Source: Rhodospirillales bacterium (GTDB lineage Bacteria > Pseudomonadota > Alphaproteobacteria > Rhodospirillales > JASLLZ01). Taken from it: 47,528 nucleotides of DNA. The stretch is from NCBI GenBank assembly GCA_030746775.1, contig JASLLZ010000013.1, positions 1 to 47,528 of the forward strand, written 5' to 3'. Under the pieces are notes generated by a model, which saw nothing but the letters and a program-made list of their open reading frames with translations, did not search any database and had not been told where the DNA came from. The translations under genes were made by a program, and so were the position numbers. How positions within the stretch are numbered: the first letter of the stretch is position 1; the number at the start of each line of letters is the position of its first letter. Shown here one piece after another: positions 19,288-26,805 of this stretch.

Positions 19288-20466
19288 ATGAAAAGACGGC
19301 CTTCGCTTTTCGTGGCTGCGTTGGTTCTTGCCGTCATCATGCCCGGGGACGCCGGCGCCGAGATCCTGGCGATGATGAACTATGAGAGCAAGTCCCCGGA
19401 ATCGCTGAAGTCGCTCAAGCTGACGGGCCTACATGAACGCCGGGAAGGCATCGCGATTGTCGATGTCGATCCCGAGTCCCCGAATTTCGGCAGGATACTG
19501 ATGGAGATACCGCTGCCGTCCGATCTTGTGGCGCACCATATTTTCTATGACCGGAATATGAAAAAAGCCTACGTGACGTCGCTCGGAAAATCAGAAATGC
19601 ATGTCTTCGACCTGGACAGGTTCCCTTACCGATTGGAGCGACTCGCCATGCCTGAATGCAAGATGGGCGAGGACGTAATTTTTTCCGACGACAATTCGAC
19701 CTGGTATCTGACCTGTATGATGTCGGCGCGGGTCATCGTTGGCGACGTGGCGACGGATAAGGTCAAGCGGATCATCGAGATCCCCAATTCCTATCCCCAC
19801 GGGCTCGCCGTGATGGACGATATCGACCGCATCTTGGTGACCAGCACGGTGAAAGGTGACCTCACCGATCCGCATGAATTCATAAGCGTCGTCGAGGCCA
19901 GCACCGGGCGCGTTCTGGGTACCCACAAGATGTCGAACAAGAAGTCGCCGTCCGGCGTTGCGCCCGTTGAACTGCTTCGCCTGCCCGGTTCCAGCCCGGC
20001 GGTGGTCTTCGTTACCAACATGTTCGGCGGCACCTTGTGGGCGGCCACCTGGAATCCGATGAAAAAGGATTTCGATGTGTCCGAAGTCATCGATTTTAAC
20101 CTGACGAAGTCAGGCGTGCCGTTGGAGATGTACTTCAATAAGGCGGTCGACCGGCTTTATGTGACCACGGCCAAGCCCGGTCGGTTCCATATCTTCGATA
20201 TCTCCGTTGACCCAATGAAGCCGAAGGTGATCAAGACCCTGCCGACGGCGGACGGCGCGCATCACGTGGCGTTCACCCGGGACGGCCGATACGGATTCGT
20301 GCAGAATTCGCTTCTCAACCTGCCCGGCATGAGTGACGGTTCCGTCACCGTCGTCGATCTTCAAGGGCTGAAGGTGGTGCGGTCGATGGATACCCTCAAG
20401 AATATGGGTTTGAACCCCAATCTTATCGTTCTGCTGCCACAGTGGAACGACTTGGCCGGACATTGA
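19288..20466 (+). CDS. Secreted beta-propeller protein of unknown function
   Basis: A 392-residue exported protein. Residues 1-24 are a signal peptide ending DAGAE. The rest shows blade-like repeats of the YVTN/YncE kind: GIAIVDVDPESPN, MHVFDLDRF, VIVGDVATDKV, DRLYVTTAKPGRFHIFDI and SVTVVDLQGLKV. HHIFYD, YPHGLAV and GAHHVAF are histidine-bearing blade starts that could form a metal-bound central site. No specific enzyme family can be named. GGGAG precedes the ATG. It is divergent from the cupredoxin gene and followed by the anchored SDR gene. By eye its GC content is lower than its neighbours. Confidence 0.78.
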   Translation: MKRRPSLFVAALVLAVIMPGDAGAEILAMMNYESKSPESLKSLKLTGLHERREGIAIVDVDPESPNFGRILMEIPLPSDLVAHHIFYDRNMKKAYVTSLGKSEMHVFDLDRFPYRLERLAMPECKMGEDVIFSDDNSTWYLTCMMSARVIVGDVATDKVKRIIEIPNSYPHGLAVMDDIDRILVTSTVKGDLTDPHEFISVVEASTGRVLGTHKMSNKKSPSGVAPVELLRLPGSSPAVVFVTNMFGGTLWAATWNPMKKDFDVSEVIDFNLTKSGVPLEMYFNKAVDRLYVTTAKPGRFHIFDISVDPMKPKVIKTLPTADGAHHVAFTRDGRYGFVQNSLLNLPGMSDGSVTVVDLQGLKVVRSMDTLKNMGLNPNLIVLLPQWNDLAGH

Positions 20467-20521
20467 AGCCGCCGTCCACCATTGGGTCGCCGGCTCGAAC
20501 GGCCGACGGTGAGCCCGAACA

Positions 20522-21592
20522 ATGAATTTTCTGAAACGGATTTTCCGGTTGTGCGTCGCCGCCTGCTGGGCCGTCGGAATGGCCGCTTCGCCCGCCTTGG
20601 CCCATGGCGCGAACATAGGCACCGAGTCGGGCGGTCTGGGGCAGATGTTAATAATCGTCATTTCGAGCATTACCCTGTTCTCCCTCTTTCTCGTCTTCAC
20701 GCATCCGAGGAAGGGCTGGACAGTGCTGGTGACGGGCGGTGGCGGCTATGTCGGCAGCGTGTTGGTGCCAAAATTGTTCGGGCGCGGACACCGGGTCACC
20801 GTTCTCGATCTTTTTCCCCGTGGTGATGACGGTCTCAAGAGCATCCAGGGCTATGCGGACCTGAAACATATCAAAGGTGATTTCGGCGACCGTCAGACGC
20901 TCGAAGAGGCGCTCAGGGGATGCGATGCGGTCCTTCATCTGGCGTGTCTTTCCAACGGATCAAGGCCCGATTCCGACGCCTTTCCCTCGCTCGTCCGGGC
21001 AGCCAGGAAGGCGGGTGTCAAACGCTTCCTCCACACTTCGTCATTCTGCGTTGACGGCTTTGAGGACGGCCCCGAATCCGTCAAGGCGCCGCCGCTTACA
21101 GAGCATTCGAGGCACGAGAAATATTGCGAGAAGGTTCTCGCGGAGGAGCGCGCGCCCGGCTTCGTCACCTGCACGGTCCGGCCCGCCGTCATCTGTGGAT
21201 GCGCGCCCGCTCAGCGTCTCGATCCCATCGTCAACGCCCTCACCCACGACGCGGTCAACAAGGGTCGTATCCGGATCGTCGGCGGTGGCCAGAAACGCCC
21301 CACCATTCACATCGACGACATTACGGACTTGTACCTGCTCTTGCTCGACCAGCCGGACGCAAGGATAGATGGCAAGACCTTCAATGCGGGCTGTGAAAAC
21401 CTGACTCTTTTGAACATCGCGGAAATCGTGAAGAAGGTCGTCGGCGACGATGTTTCGATCGAAGTCGGGCCCGCCGAGGACCTTCGTTCCTATCACCTAT
21501 CTTCCGATGGGATGCGTCGCGAGTTGGCGTTCGAGCCCCGCCGTACCACCGAGGATGCGGTACGCGATCTGGTCGCGGCGTTTCGAAATTGA
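20522..21592 (+). CDS. NAD-dependent epimerase/dehydratase (extended SDR) with an N-terminal membrane anchor
   Basis: The 356-residue product joins two parts. Residues 1-28 look like a signal peptide (SPALAHG), and 41-60 form a transmembrane span. From residue 66 on it is an extended short-chain dehydrogenase with TGGGGYVG at 71-78, HTSSFC around 171-176 and the C-terminal sugar-epimerase pattern. SDRs of this kind are normally soluble. The catalytic motif is odd: Tyr201 and Lys204 are separated by two residues rather than the usual three, so activity is uncertain. It lies 55 bases after the beta-propeller gene, on the same strand and sharing its terminator. Sugar or lipid-linked substrate is possible but unproved. 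Confidence 0.8.
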   Translation: MNFLKRIFRLCVAACWAVGMAASPALAHGANIGTESGGLGQMLIIVISSITLFSLFLVFTHPRKGWTVLVTGGGGYVGSVLVPKLFGRGHRVTVLDLFPRGDDGLKSIQGYADLKHIKGDFGDRQTLEEALRGCDAVLHLACLSNGSRPDSDAFPSLVRAARKAGVKRFLHTSSFCVDGFEDGPESVKAPPLTEHSRHEKYCEKVLAEERAPGFVTCTVRPAVICGCAPAQRLDPIVNALTHDAVNKGRIRIVGGGQKRPTIHIDDITDLYLLLLDQPDARIDGKTFNAGCENLTLLNIAEIVKKVVGDDVSIEVGPAEDLRSYHLSSDGMRRELAFEPRRTTEDAVRDLVAAFRN

Positions 21593-21625
21593 AAAACCCC
21601 GGCTCGTTTCAGAGCCGGGGTTTTT
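21592..21625. terminator. Strong bidirectional intrinsic terminator
   Basis: A perfect 14-bp stem has arms at 21592-21605 and 21612-21625, with loop GTTTCA. It has A5 on one side and T5 on the other, so it serves both the SDR gene (its stop overlaps the first base) and the convergent helicase gene. Confidence 0.93.
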
Positions 21626-21632
21626 CATTAAC

Positions 21633-22913
21633 CTAGGCCGCCGATCGCCGCGCTCGTTTGGCGTTGCCGCGATAATGATTGGGGCGCTTCTTTTTTGGCG
21701 TCCCATGCCTGGCGTGACCATTTCGCGATCTTCCGCCACGGCCTTTCACGGTCGGTCCGGGATCGTTCGCGATCTCGTCCGAGTGGTAGGGGTGATCGGC
21801 GAAGACCGGCACGCTCTGGCGGATGGCCCTTTCGATGTCGCGCAGGTAGGCGCGCTCGTCATGATCGCAAAACGAAATCGCGATACCGCCGGCGCCGGCC
21901 CGCGCCGTGCGCCCGATGCGATGGACATAGCTTTCGGGAATGTTGGGCAGTTCGAAGTTGATGACGTGGGTCACGCCCTCGACGTCGATGCCGCGCGCCG
22001 CGATGTCGGTCGCCACCAGGGCGCGGAGGTTGCCCGAGCGAAAGCCCGCAAGGGCCCTCTCGCGGGCGTTCTGGGCCTTGTTGCCGTGGATGGCGTCGCA
22101 GCGGATGCCGCGGTTTCCCAGGTGTTTGGCGACCCGGTCGGCGCCATGCTTGGTGCGGGTGAAGATCAAGACCCTTTTGATGTCCTGATCGTTCAGCAAC
22201 TCGCCAAGCAGGGCGCGCTTCTTGTCCTTGGCCAGGAACAGGACGCGTTGCTCCACTTTTTCGACGGTGGTTGCGCCCGGCGCAACCTCGACGTGGGCCG
22301 GATCCTCGAGCAGGCCGTCGGCCAGGGATTTCACCAAAGCCGGCATGGTTGCCGAAAACATGACCGTCTGGCGGCGTTTGGGCAGGGCGGCGGCGATCCT
22401 GCGTACGTCGGGGATGAAGCCCATGTCGAGCATGCGGTCCGCTTCGTCGAGGATGAAGACCTCGACCCGGTCAAGCCGGACGTGACCTTGCTTCATCAGG
22501 TCGATCAAGCGTCCCGGCGTGGCGACCAGGACGTGGACGCCGCGTGACAGGGCCCGGATCTGGGGGCGGACCGGGGTGCCGCCGAAGACGACGCTTGTGT
22601 TCAGCCGCAGATGGCGGCCATAGGCCCTGAGGCTGGCGCCGATCTGGCCCGCCAGTTCGCGGGTCGGGGCCAGGATCAGAGCGCGCGGCTGACCGCGGTC
22701 GGGCCGGCCGGCGTTCTCGGCCAGACGGTGCAGGAGCGGCAGCGCGAAGGCGGCCGTCTTGCCGGTGCCGGTCTGGGCGACGCCCAGAAGGTCGCGGCCT
22801 TGAAGCAGGGCGGGGATGGATTTAGCCTGGATCGGCGTCGGTGTCGTATAGCCTTCGTCTTTCATTGCACGAAGGATGGGTTGGGCCAGGTTGAGGCCCG
22901 AAAAGTCAGTCAT
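21633..22913 (-). CDS. rhlE: DEAD-box ATP-dependent RNA helicase (RhlE-like)
   Basis: Unwinds short RNA duplexes using ATP, probably in ribosome assembly or RNA decay, particularly in the cold. The 426-residue product has the Q motif TPTPIQ near 25-30, Walker A AQTGTGKT at 46-53, DEAD in [16 protein letters not shown] in FSATMP, and [11 protein letters not shown] short basic tail rich in Lys, Arg and Gly follows and should bind RNA. ATG 22913 was preferred over far-upstream starts because FSGLNL is the typical RhlE opening. It ends convergent with the SDR gene at the shared terminator. Confidence 0.93.
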   Translation of the reverse strand: MTDFSGLNLAQPILRAMKDEGYTTPTPIQAKSIPALLQGRDLLGVAQTGTGKTAAFALPLLHRLAENAGRPDRGQPRALILAPTRELAGQIGASLRAYGRHLRLNTSVVFGGTPVRPQIRALSRGVHVLVATPGRLIDLMKQGHVRLDRVEVFILDEADRMLDMGFIPDVRRIAAALPKRRQTVMFSATMPALVKSLADGLLEDPAHVEVAPGATTVEKVEQRVLFLAKDKKRALLGELLNDQDIKRVLIFTRTKHGADRVAKHLGNRGIRCDAIHGNKAQNARERALAGFRSGNLRALVATDIAARGIDVEGVTHVINFELPNIPESYVHRIGRTARAGAGGIAISFCDHDERAYLRDIERAIRQSVPVFADHPYHSDEIANDPGPTVKGRGGRSRNGHARHGTPKKKRPNHYRGNAKRARRSAA

Positions 22914-23215
22914 GTTGTTTTCATTTCTTTCTTGATCAATAGCCGTGCCGCCCCAACAGCGGGACGGCGGGCGCGCAGGCACAATGCATGCATTATCGAC
23001 GCGGCCCGCCAATGGCGGAAACCCGTCTAACGAAACGCCCACTATGTCGGAAAGAAACGTGGCCGGCGGTGCCGGCGAGCGATCGAAATACGACCTTGAA
23101 GGAGTGACGCTGGCGCGACAAAGACGCCATTGAATGAAAAAAGTCAAGCTCAAAGCCGTGTATTAGGGATAGGGGCATAGCCCTTGCCGACGGTTCGGGC
23201 AGCCGGACCGAACGT
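22914..23215 (-). other. Gene-free 302-bp region upstream of the helicase
   Basis: No convincing gene on either strand. It separates the helicase from the DUF3137 gene and should hold the helicase promoter and a leader of up to 300 bases. It contains a 12-bp perfect palindrome AATGCATGCATT at 22983-22994, about 70 bases upstream of the helicase start. Long leaders are common for cold-inducible helicases; regulation here is a guess. Confidence 0.5.
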
Positions 23216-24295
23216 TCAAAGCCCGGTTCTCTGGTCGAGTTTCAGGACCTCGATGATCCTGAAAATCGCCGGCATTTCGTCTAAGATGGTGTTGATCTCG
23301 CCGACGAACGTGGCGGGCCGGAAGATCGACGCGGTTTCAAAACGGTCCTTTCCGGTTTCGATTGTCAGCAACAACTTGTCGTCGAAAAAACTGGCCTGTA
23401 TCGGGGCATTGTTGAAGACGGCCCTCAATTCCATCAGGCGTTCCATGAAGGTCGGGGTCAGTAGGTAGCGGGCCTCCACCTGATCGGTGGAATAGACCTC
23501 GAACTTGCGCTCGAACCTGGGGTCTTCCAGGCGCACGGCTTCGAGTTTCCGGTCGAATTTGTCGGTCAACCAGTTAAGGACCTTGCCGAAGTCGCGTTTG
23601 ACGATGGTTCGCCCAGAAAATTTCTTGTTCATGGTGAGCACGATCAGCAGGCCTTGAAACAAGGTCACCGTGCGCCGGTTTTTGCCGCTGCCTTGCTCTT
23701 CGGTCAGTTTGGTTTCGGTCAGTTCGAGGCGCACGTCCTTCCACGAGCCGCGGACGTAGTCTTCGCGCTCCTCGTCCTCGAAATCGGGGATGATGCCCGA
23801 TTCCTTGACCGACCGGGCGCTCAGGGCACCGCGTTCCCGATAGACGAAATCCGGGCCGAAGTACTTGAAGACAAGGGGATAGATTTTCGATTTGACCGAG
23901 GACCGATACTTGACCACCGGGCGGGAGGTCCACCAAACCACCCCCATCACCGCCCCTATGGAGCCATAAAAGACGACCGCGAATACCTCGTCGCTGATCT
24001 TTTGGGCTTCGTTGAGAAAAAAGGCGAACGAGGTGGCGAAGATGACCACAGTCAGGACGCCAATGGTGACGAGAAGCCGGATCCCAAGGGACTTGAGGGC
24101 GGTGATCCGCCGTTCCTCGAATTGCTCGACCTTGGGGCGGATGTATCTTTCGTAACGCGGTGCAAAGGGTTTTTCGATGCCCTCGACGGCGCGAAAGGCT
24201 ATGTCTTGCGAAAAGGGTTTCAGGCCGCCGCCCGACAACAGGCCGAAGAGCCCGCGAAAGGTATCCGCGTTCGGTAGCTTGAGGATGCCCGACAT
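23216..24295 (-). CDS. DUF3137 membrane protein
   Basis: A 359-residue protein of unknown function. Two membrane spans lie near 73-94 and 103-121, separated by a short loop. A cytoplasmic domain of about 240 residues follows, including GSWKDVRLELTETKL and FSGRTIVKRDFG, and this resembles DUF3137. The gene follows lemA by 35 bases on the same strand, a pairing seen in other proteobacteria, so the two products may act at the membrane together. No catalytic motif is visible. Composition is somewhat less GC-rich than neighbours. Confidence 0.82.
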   Translation of the reverse strand: MSGILKLPNADTFRGLFGLLSGGGLKPFSQDIAFRAVEGIEKPFAPRYERYIRPKVEQFEERRITALKSLGIRLLVTIGVLTVVIFATSFAFFLNEAQKISDEVFAVVFYGSIGAVMGVVWWTSRPVVKYRSSVKSKIYPLVFKYFGPDFVYRERGALSARSVKESGIIPDFEDEEREDYVRGSWKDVRLELTETKLTEEQGSGKNRRTVTLFQGLLIVLTMNKKFSGRTIVKRDFGKVLNWLTDKFDRKLEAVRLEDPRFERKFEVYSTDQVEARYLLTPTFMERLMELRAVFNNAPIQASFFDDKLLLTIETGKDRFETASIFRPATFVGEINTILDEMPAIFRIIEVLKLDQRTGL

Positions 24296-24330
24296 TTTCC
24301 AACCCGTCCGGTTGACGCGGCGGTGTCTGC

Positions 24331-24906
24331 CTAGCCCAGGTGATCGGCGGCGCTGACCGGTTCCCTTGACTCTTCGTCGGCGACGAAAAACGGCATGGCC
24401 GCCGCGCCCGCGATCCCGGCGATGAGATTGCCGGGAAATATCTGGACCGAATTGTTGAGGCCGGCGACGGCGGCGTTGTAGAAGCGCCGGGCCGCGGCGA
24501 TCTGCGCCTCGACCTCGTTATAGGTCCTTTGGGCCTGGACCATGGTCTCCTGCGATTTGAGGTCCGGGTAGTCCTCGACACGGACCATCAACCGGCCCAT
24601 TTTGCCGGCCAGTTGCTCGGCCACGGCCAAATGCTCGCGCACCGCGCCGGCGTCCTTTACATCGTAGTCCCGGTCGGCCTTTTCCCTCAGTTCGGTGATC
24701 TCGGTCAGCAGCGATTTTTCGTGCTCCATGAACTTCCGCGCGATCTCCAAAATATTGGGAATCAGGTTGGAGCGCTTCTTGAGCTGCACGTCGATGCCCG
24801 ACAGCGCCTCCAGGACCTTGTTCCGCCGGCCGATAATTATGGCGTACCAGACATAAAGTACCACCACAACGACAACCACAACGACAAGAAGAGTCCCACC
24901 ATCCAT
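24331..24906 (-). CDS. lemA: LemA family protein
   Basis: A 191-residue protein with a short exterior N-terminus, one membrane span and a helical cytoplasmic domain. The span includes an unbroken run of nine valines (residues 8-16). LIPNILEIARKFMEHEK, ERLxEAQRTYNEVE-type sequence (here VQAQRTYNEVEAQI) and ARRFYNAAVAGLNN are family hallmarks. ATG 24906 was chosen for its AGGAGA ribosome-binding site and because an in-frame ATG at 24960 adds an unrelated extension. It lies between nudC and the DUF3137 gene. Function in the family is unclear; a role in envelope stress is sometimes proposed. Confidence 0.9.
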   Translation of the reverse strand: MDGGTLLVVVVVVVVVLYVWYAIIIGRRNKVLEALSGIDVQLKKRSNLIPNILEIARKFMEHEKSLLTEITELREKADRDYDVKDAGAVREHLAVAEQLAGKMGRLMVRVEDYPDLKSQETMVQAQRTYNEVEAQIAAARRFYNAAVAGLNNSVQIFPGNLIAGIAGAAAMPFFVADEESREPVSAADHLG

Positions 24907-24966
24907 AAGATTTTCTCCTAAAAAAAATTCGCCCCGCCGTTTCCCCGTCCATCCAATCACGGCGCG

Positions 24967-25902
24967 TTAGCCGCCGTCCTCGCCTTCCTCCAGCCAGCGC
25001 GCGATCAGCCAGCGGGCGATGGAGCCGCGACGGGGAAAGTGATAGCCGCCGTCCCCGAAGCGCCGCAGCTCATCGCGGGTGAACCACCGCGCGTCCTCGA
25101 TCTCTTCTTTGTTGACCGTGATCGCCTCGGTCACGGCGCGGGCCCGGAAGCCGAGCATAAGTGACGCCGGAAAGGGCCAGGGCTGGGAGCCGAGGTAGCG
25201 CACGTCGGCGACCTCGACGGCGGTTTCCTCGAACACCTCGCGGGCGACGGCGGCCTCCAGGGTCTCGCCCGGCTCGACGAAGCCGGCCAGGGTGGAATAG
25301 CGCCCGGCCGGCCAGGTCGGCTGGCGGCCCAGAAGGCAGGCGGCGGCGTGGGCGTCTCCGTCACGGGTGACCAGCATGATCACCGCCGGATCGGTGCGCG
25401 GGTAGTGTTCGCGCCGGCAGGCGGCATCGGCGCAGGTGCGTTGATGGCCGGCCTGGCTGCTTTGCGTCGGGCTGCCGCAGCGGCCGCAGAAGCGGTGGTT
25501 GCGGTGCCAGTGAATAATGCCCCGGGCATAGGCCAGCATGGCGCCCTGGCTGGCTTCCATCAGGGGACCGGTTTCGCGCAGATCGACGAAATCGGCGGCG
25601 CCGATCAGGGGCGACAGGTCGCCGTGATCACAGGCCGAGACATCGACGGCGAAATAGGACATCTCTCCGTCAATTCCCAACAGCGCCAGATCGGTCGCCA
25701 AGTCGGCCAGGGCCCGGCCCTCGGCCCCCGAGACGAGGACGGCCTCGGGATCGCCGCCGCCGACGACCAGGCTCTTGTCACGCCACACCGGAACGAAATG
25801 CGCTCCGTCACCGGTCCGGTGACTGTCGACCCAGGCCGCGTCGTTGCGTTGAATGGCGGCCCGGTCCAGGGTGCCGCCGGTATAGAAAATTCGGTTGGGC
25901 AT
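24967..25902 (-). CDS. nudC: NADH pyrophosphatase NudC (Nudix)
   Basis: Hydrolyses NADH, and NAD caps on RNA, to the mononucleotides. The 311-residue product has a zinc site (CGRCG and, 18 residues on, CADAAC). Its Nudix box runs from GFVEPGETLEAAVAREVFEE, with the box glycine near the end replaced by alanine (EETAVEV). The family motif SQPWPFP follows the box. ATG 25902 (MPNRIFYTGG) was preferred over an in-frame start 14 codons upstream. It is the first of the three-gene set nudC-lemA-DUF3137. Confidence 0.93.
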   Translation of the reverse strand: MPNRIFYTGGTLDRAAIQRNDAAWVDSHRTGDGAHFVPVWRDKSLVVGGGDPEAVLVSGAEGRALADLATDLALLGIDGEMSYFAVDVSACDHGDLSPLIGAADFVDLRETGPLMEASQGAMLAYARGIIHWHRNHRFCGRCGSPTQSSQAGHQRTCADAACRREHYPRTDPAVIMLVTRDGDAHAAACLLGRQPTWPAGRYSTLAGFVEPGETLEAAVAREVFEETAVEVADVRYLGSQPWPFPASLMLGFRARAVTEAITVNKEEIEDARWFTRDELRRFGDGGYHFPRRGSIARWLIARWLEEGEDGG

Positions 25903-26070
25903 CGGATTGGCTCCCAGCCTGACACAGAGCCCCGAATCAAGCAACGCCCGCGCCGCCGCGAATGCCCTAAGGGCAAGAATTCGCTTGGTATTTTCGGCCG
26001 TCCTTGGTACATTTCAGCCAGTTTGACCGGTCCCGCGCGACGGTTGGCTGGGCGCGGCCGGAGAGGAGGG

Positions 26071-26578
26071 ATGATGAACGCATTTCGCTGCTTCTTGTAT
26101 CCTGTCGCGGCCCTGGCGCTGGCGGCCTGCGCGGTGAGCAACGGCGTCTATACCGAATTCGGCGCCACATGCATTGCCGACTCCGCCGAGCGGGTGGCCA
26201 AGGTCAACTGGTTGGAGGCGGAAACCGTCGATCTCAGGATTCGCCAGGGCAGCTACACGCCGACCATCATCCGGCTGCGCCAGGACAGCCCCTACGTCCT
26301 GCGCATCTCCAATGGGGACGACAGCAACCGCATTTTCCGGGCCAACGAATTCTTCGGCGCCGTGGCGCTTGCCAAGGTCACCATGGGCGAGTTCGAATCG
26401 GATGAATCGTGTATTTCGGCGATCGCGGTGCCGGCCATGGAAACCGCGGAAGTACGCTTCGTCGCGGTGCGCGACGGCCGTTACGAGTTCGAGGACAACC
26501 CCTTACCTCTATGCCAGGGCCATTGCCGGTTACGGCAGCGGCGTCATCTCGATCAACGGTACCCGCGCCATCAAGTGA
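26071..26578 (+). pseudogene. Small lipoprotein gene with a one-base frameshift near its end
   Basis: A strong GGAGAGGAGGG precedes ATG 26071. The product has a lipoprotein signal (VAALALAAC, lipid-bearing Cys20) and a beta-rich region with SYTPTIIRLRQDSPYVLRI, resembling a cupredoxin-like domain. From about 26500 the frame runs into unlike, Arg/Gln-rich sequence and stops at 26601. In the next frame a sensible ending appears, YLYARAIAGYGSGVISING, stopping at 26578. Dropping one C from CCCC at 26501-26504 joins them into 168 residues. The present frame would give 176 residues with an altered tail. A real mutation, a sequencing error and a functional altered tail are all possible. Function unknown. 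Confidence 0.7.
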
Positions 26579-26615
26579 CCGCGGCGTCGGGTCCGTCCTG
26601 ATCCTCACGTCGGAC

Positions 26616-26644
26616 TTCCGCCGTCCCCGCCTGCCTGTTATAGT
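26616..26644 (+). promoter_or_regulatory. Candidate promoter of the SRP RNA gene
   Basis: TATAGT at 26639-26644 is preceded by TGT, forming an extended -10 element (TGnTATAGT). The -35 region is weak (TTCCGC with 17-base spacing). It lies immediately before the start of the SRP RNA, as expected for a stable RNA. Confidence 0.5.
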
Positions 26645-26648
26645 GACC

Positions 26649-26751
26649 GGTGGGAGGCTGGCGGCGGACGGGCCGCTCGCCAACCCGGTCAGATCCGGAA
26701 GGAAGCAGCCGTAACGAGTTCCGGTTCGGGTCGCCGTTCCAGTCTCCCACC
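26649..26751 (+). ncRNA. ffs: Signal recognition particle RNA (4.5S, small bacterial type)
   Basis: The conserved Ffh-binding hairpin is present: GGTCAGATCCGGAAGGAAGC followed by AGCCGTAACGAG. The ends GGTGGGAGGCTGG (from 26649) and CCAGTCTCCCACC (to 26751) pair along 13 positions, one a G-U wobble. About 103 nucleotides. The RNA joins Ffh to target membrane proteins. Its place just upstream of dnaX is usual in alphaproteobacteria. A run of eight T at 26768-26775 may end transcription, although no separate hairpin lies directly before it. Confidence 0.95.
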
Positions 26752-26805
26752 TCTTCGGCCCTTACCGTTTTTTTTCGCCGTTAGCGCCATGGCCCCGGGC
26801 ACCCG

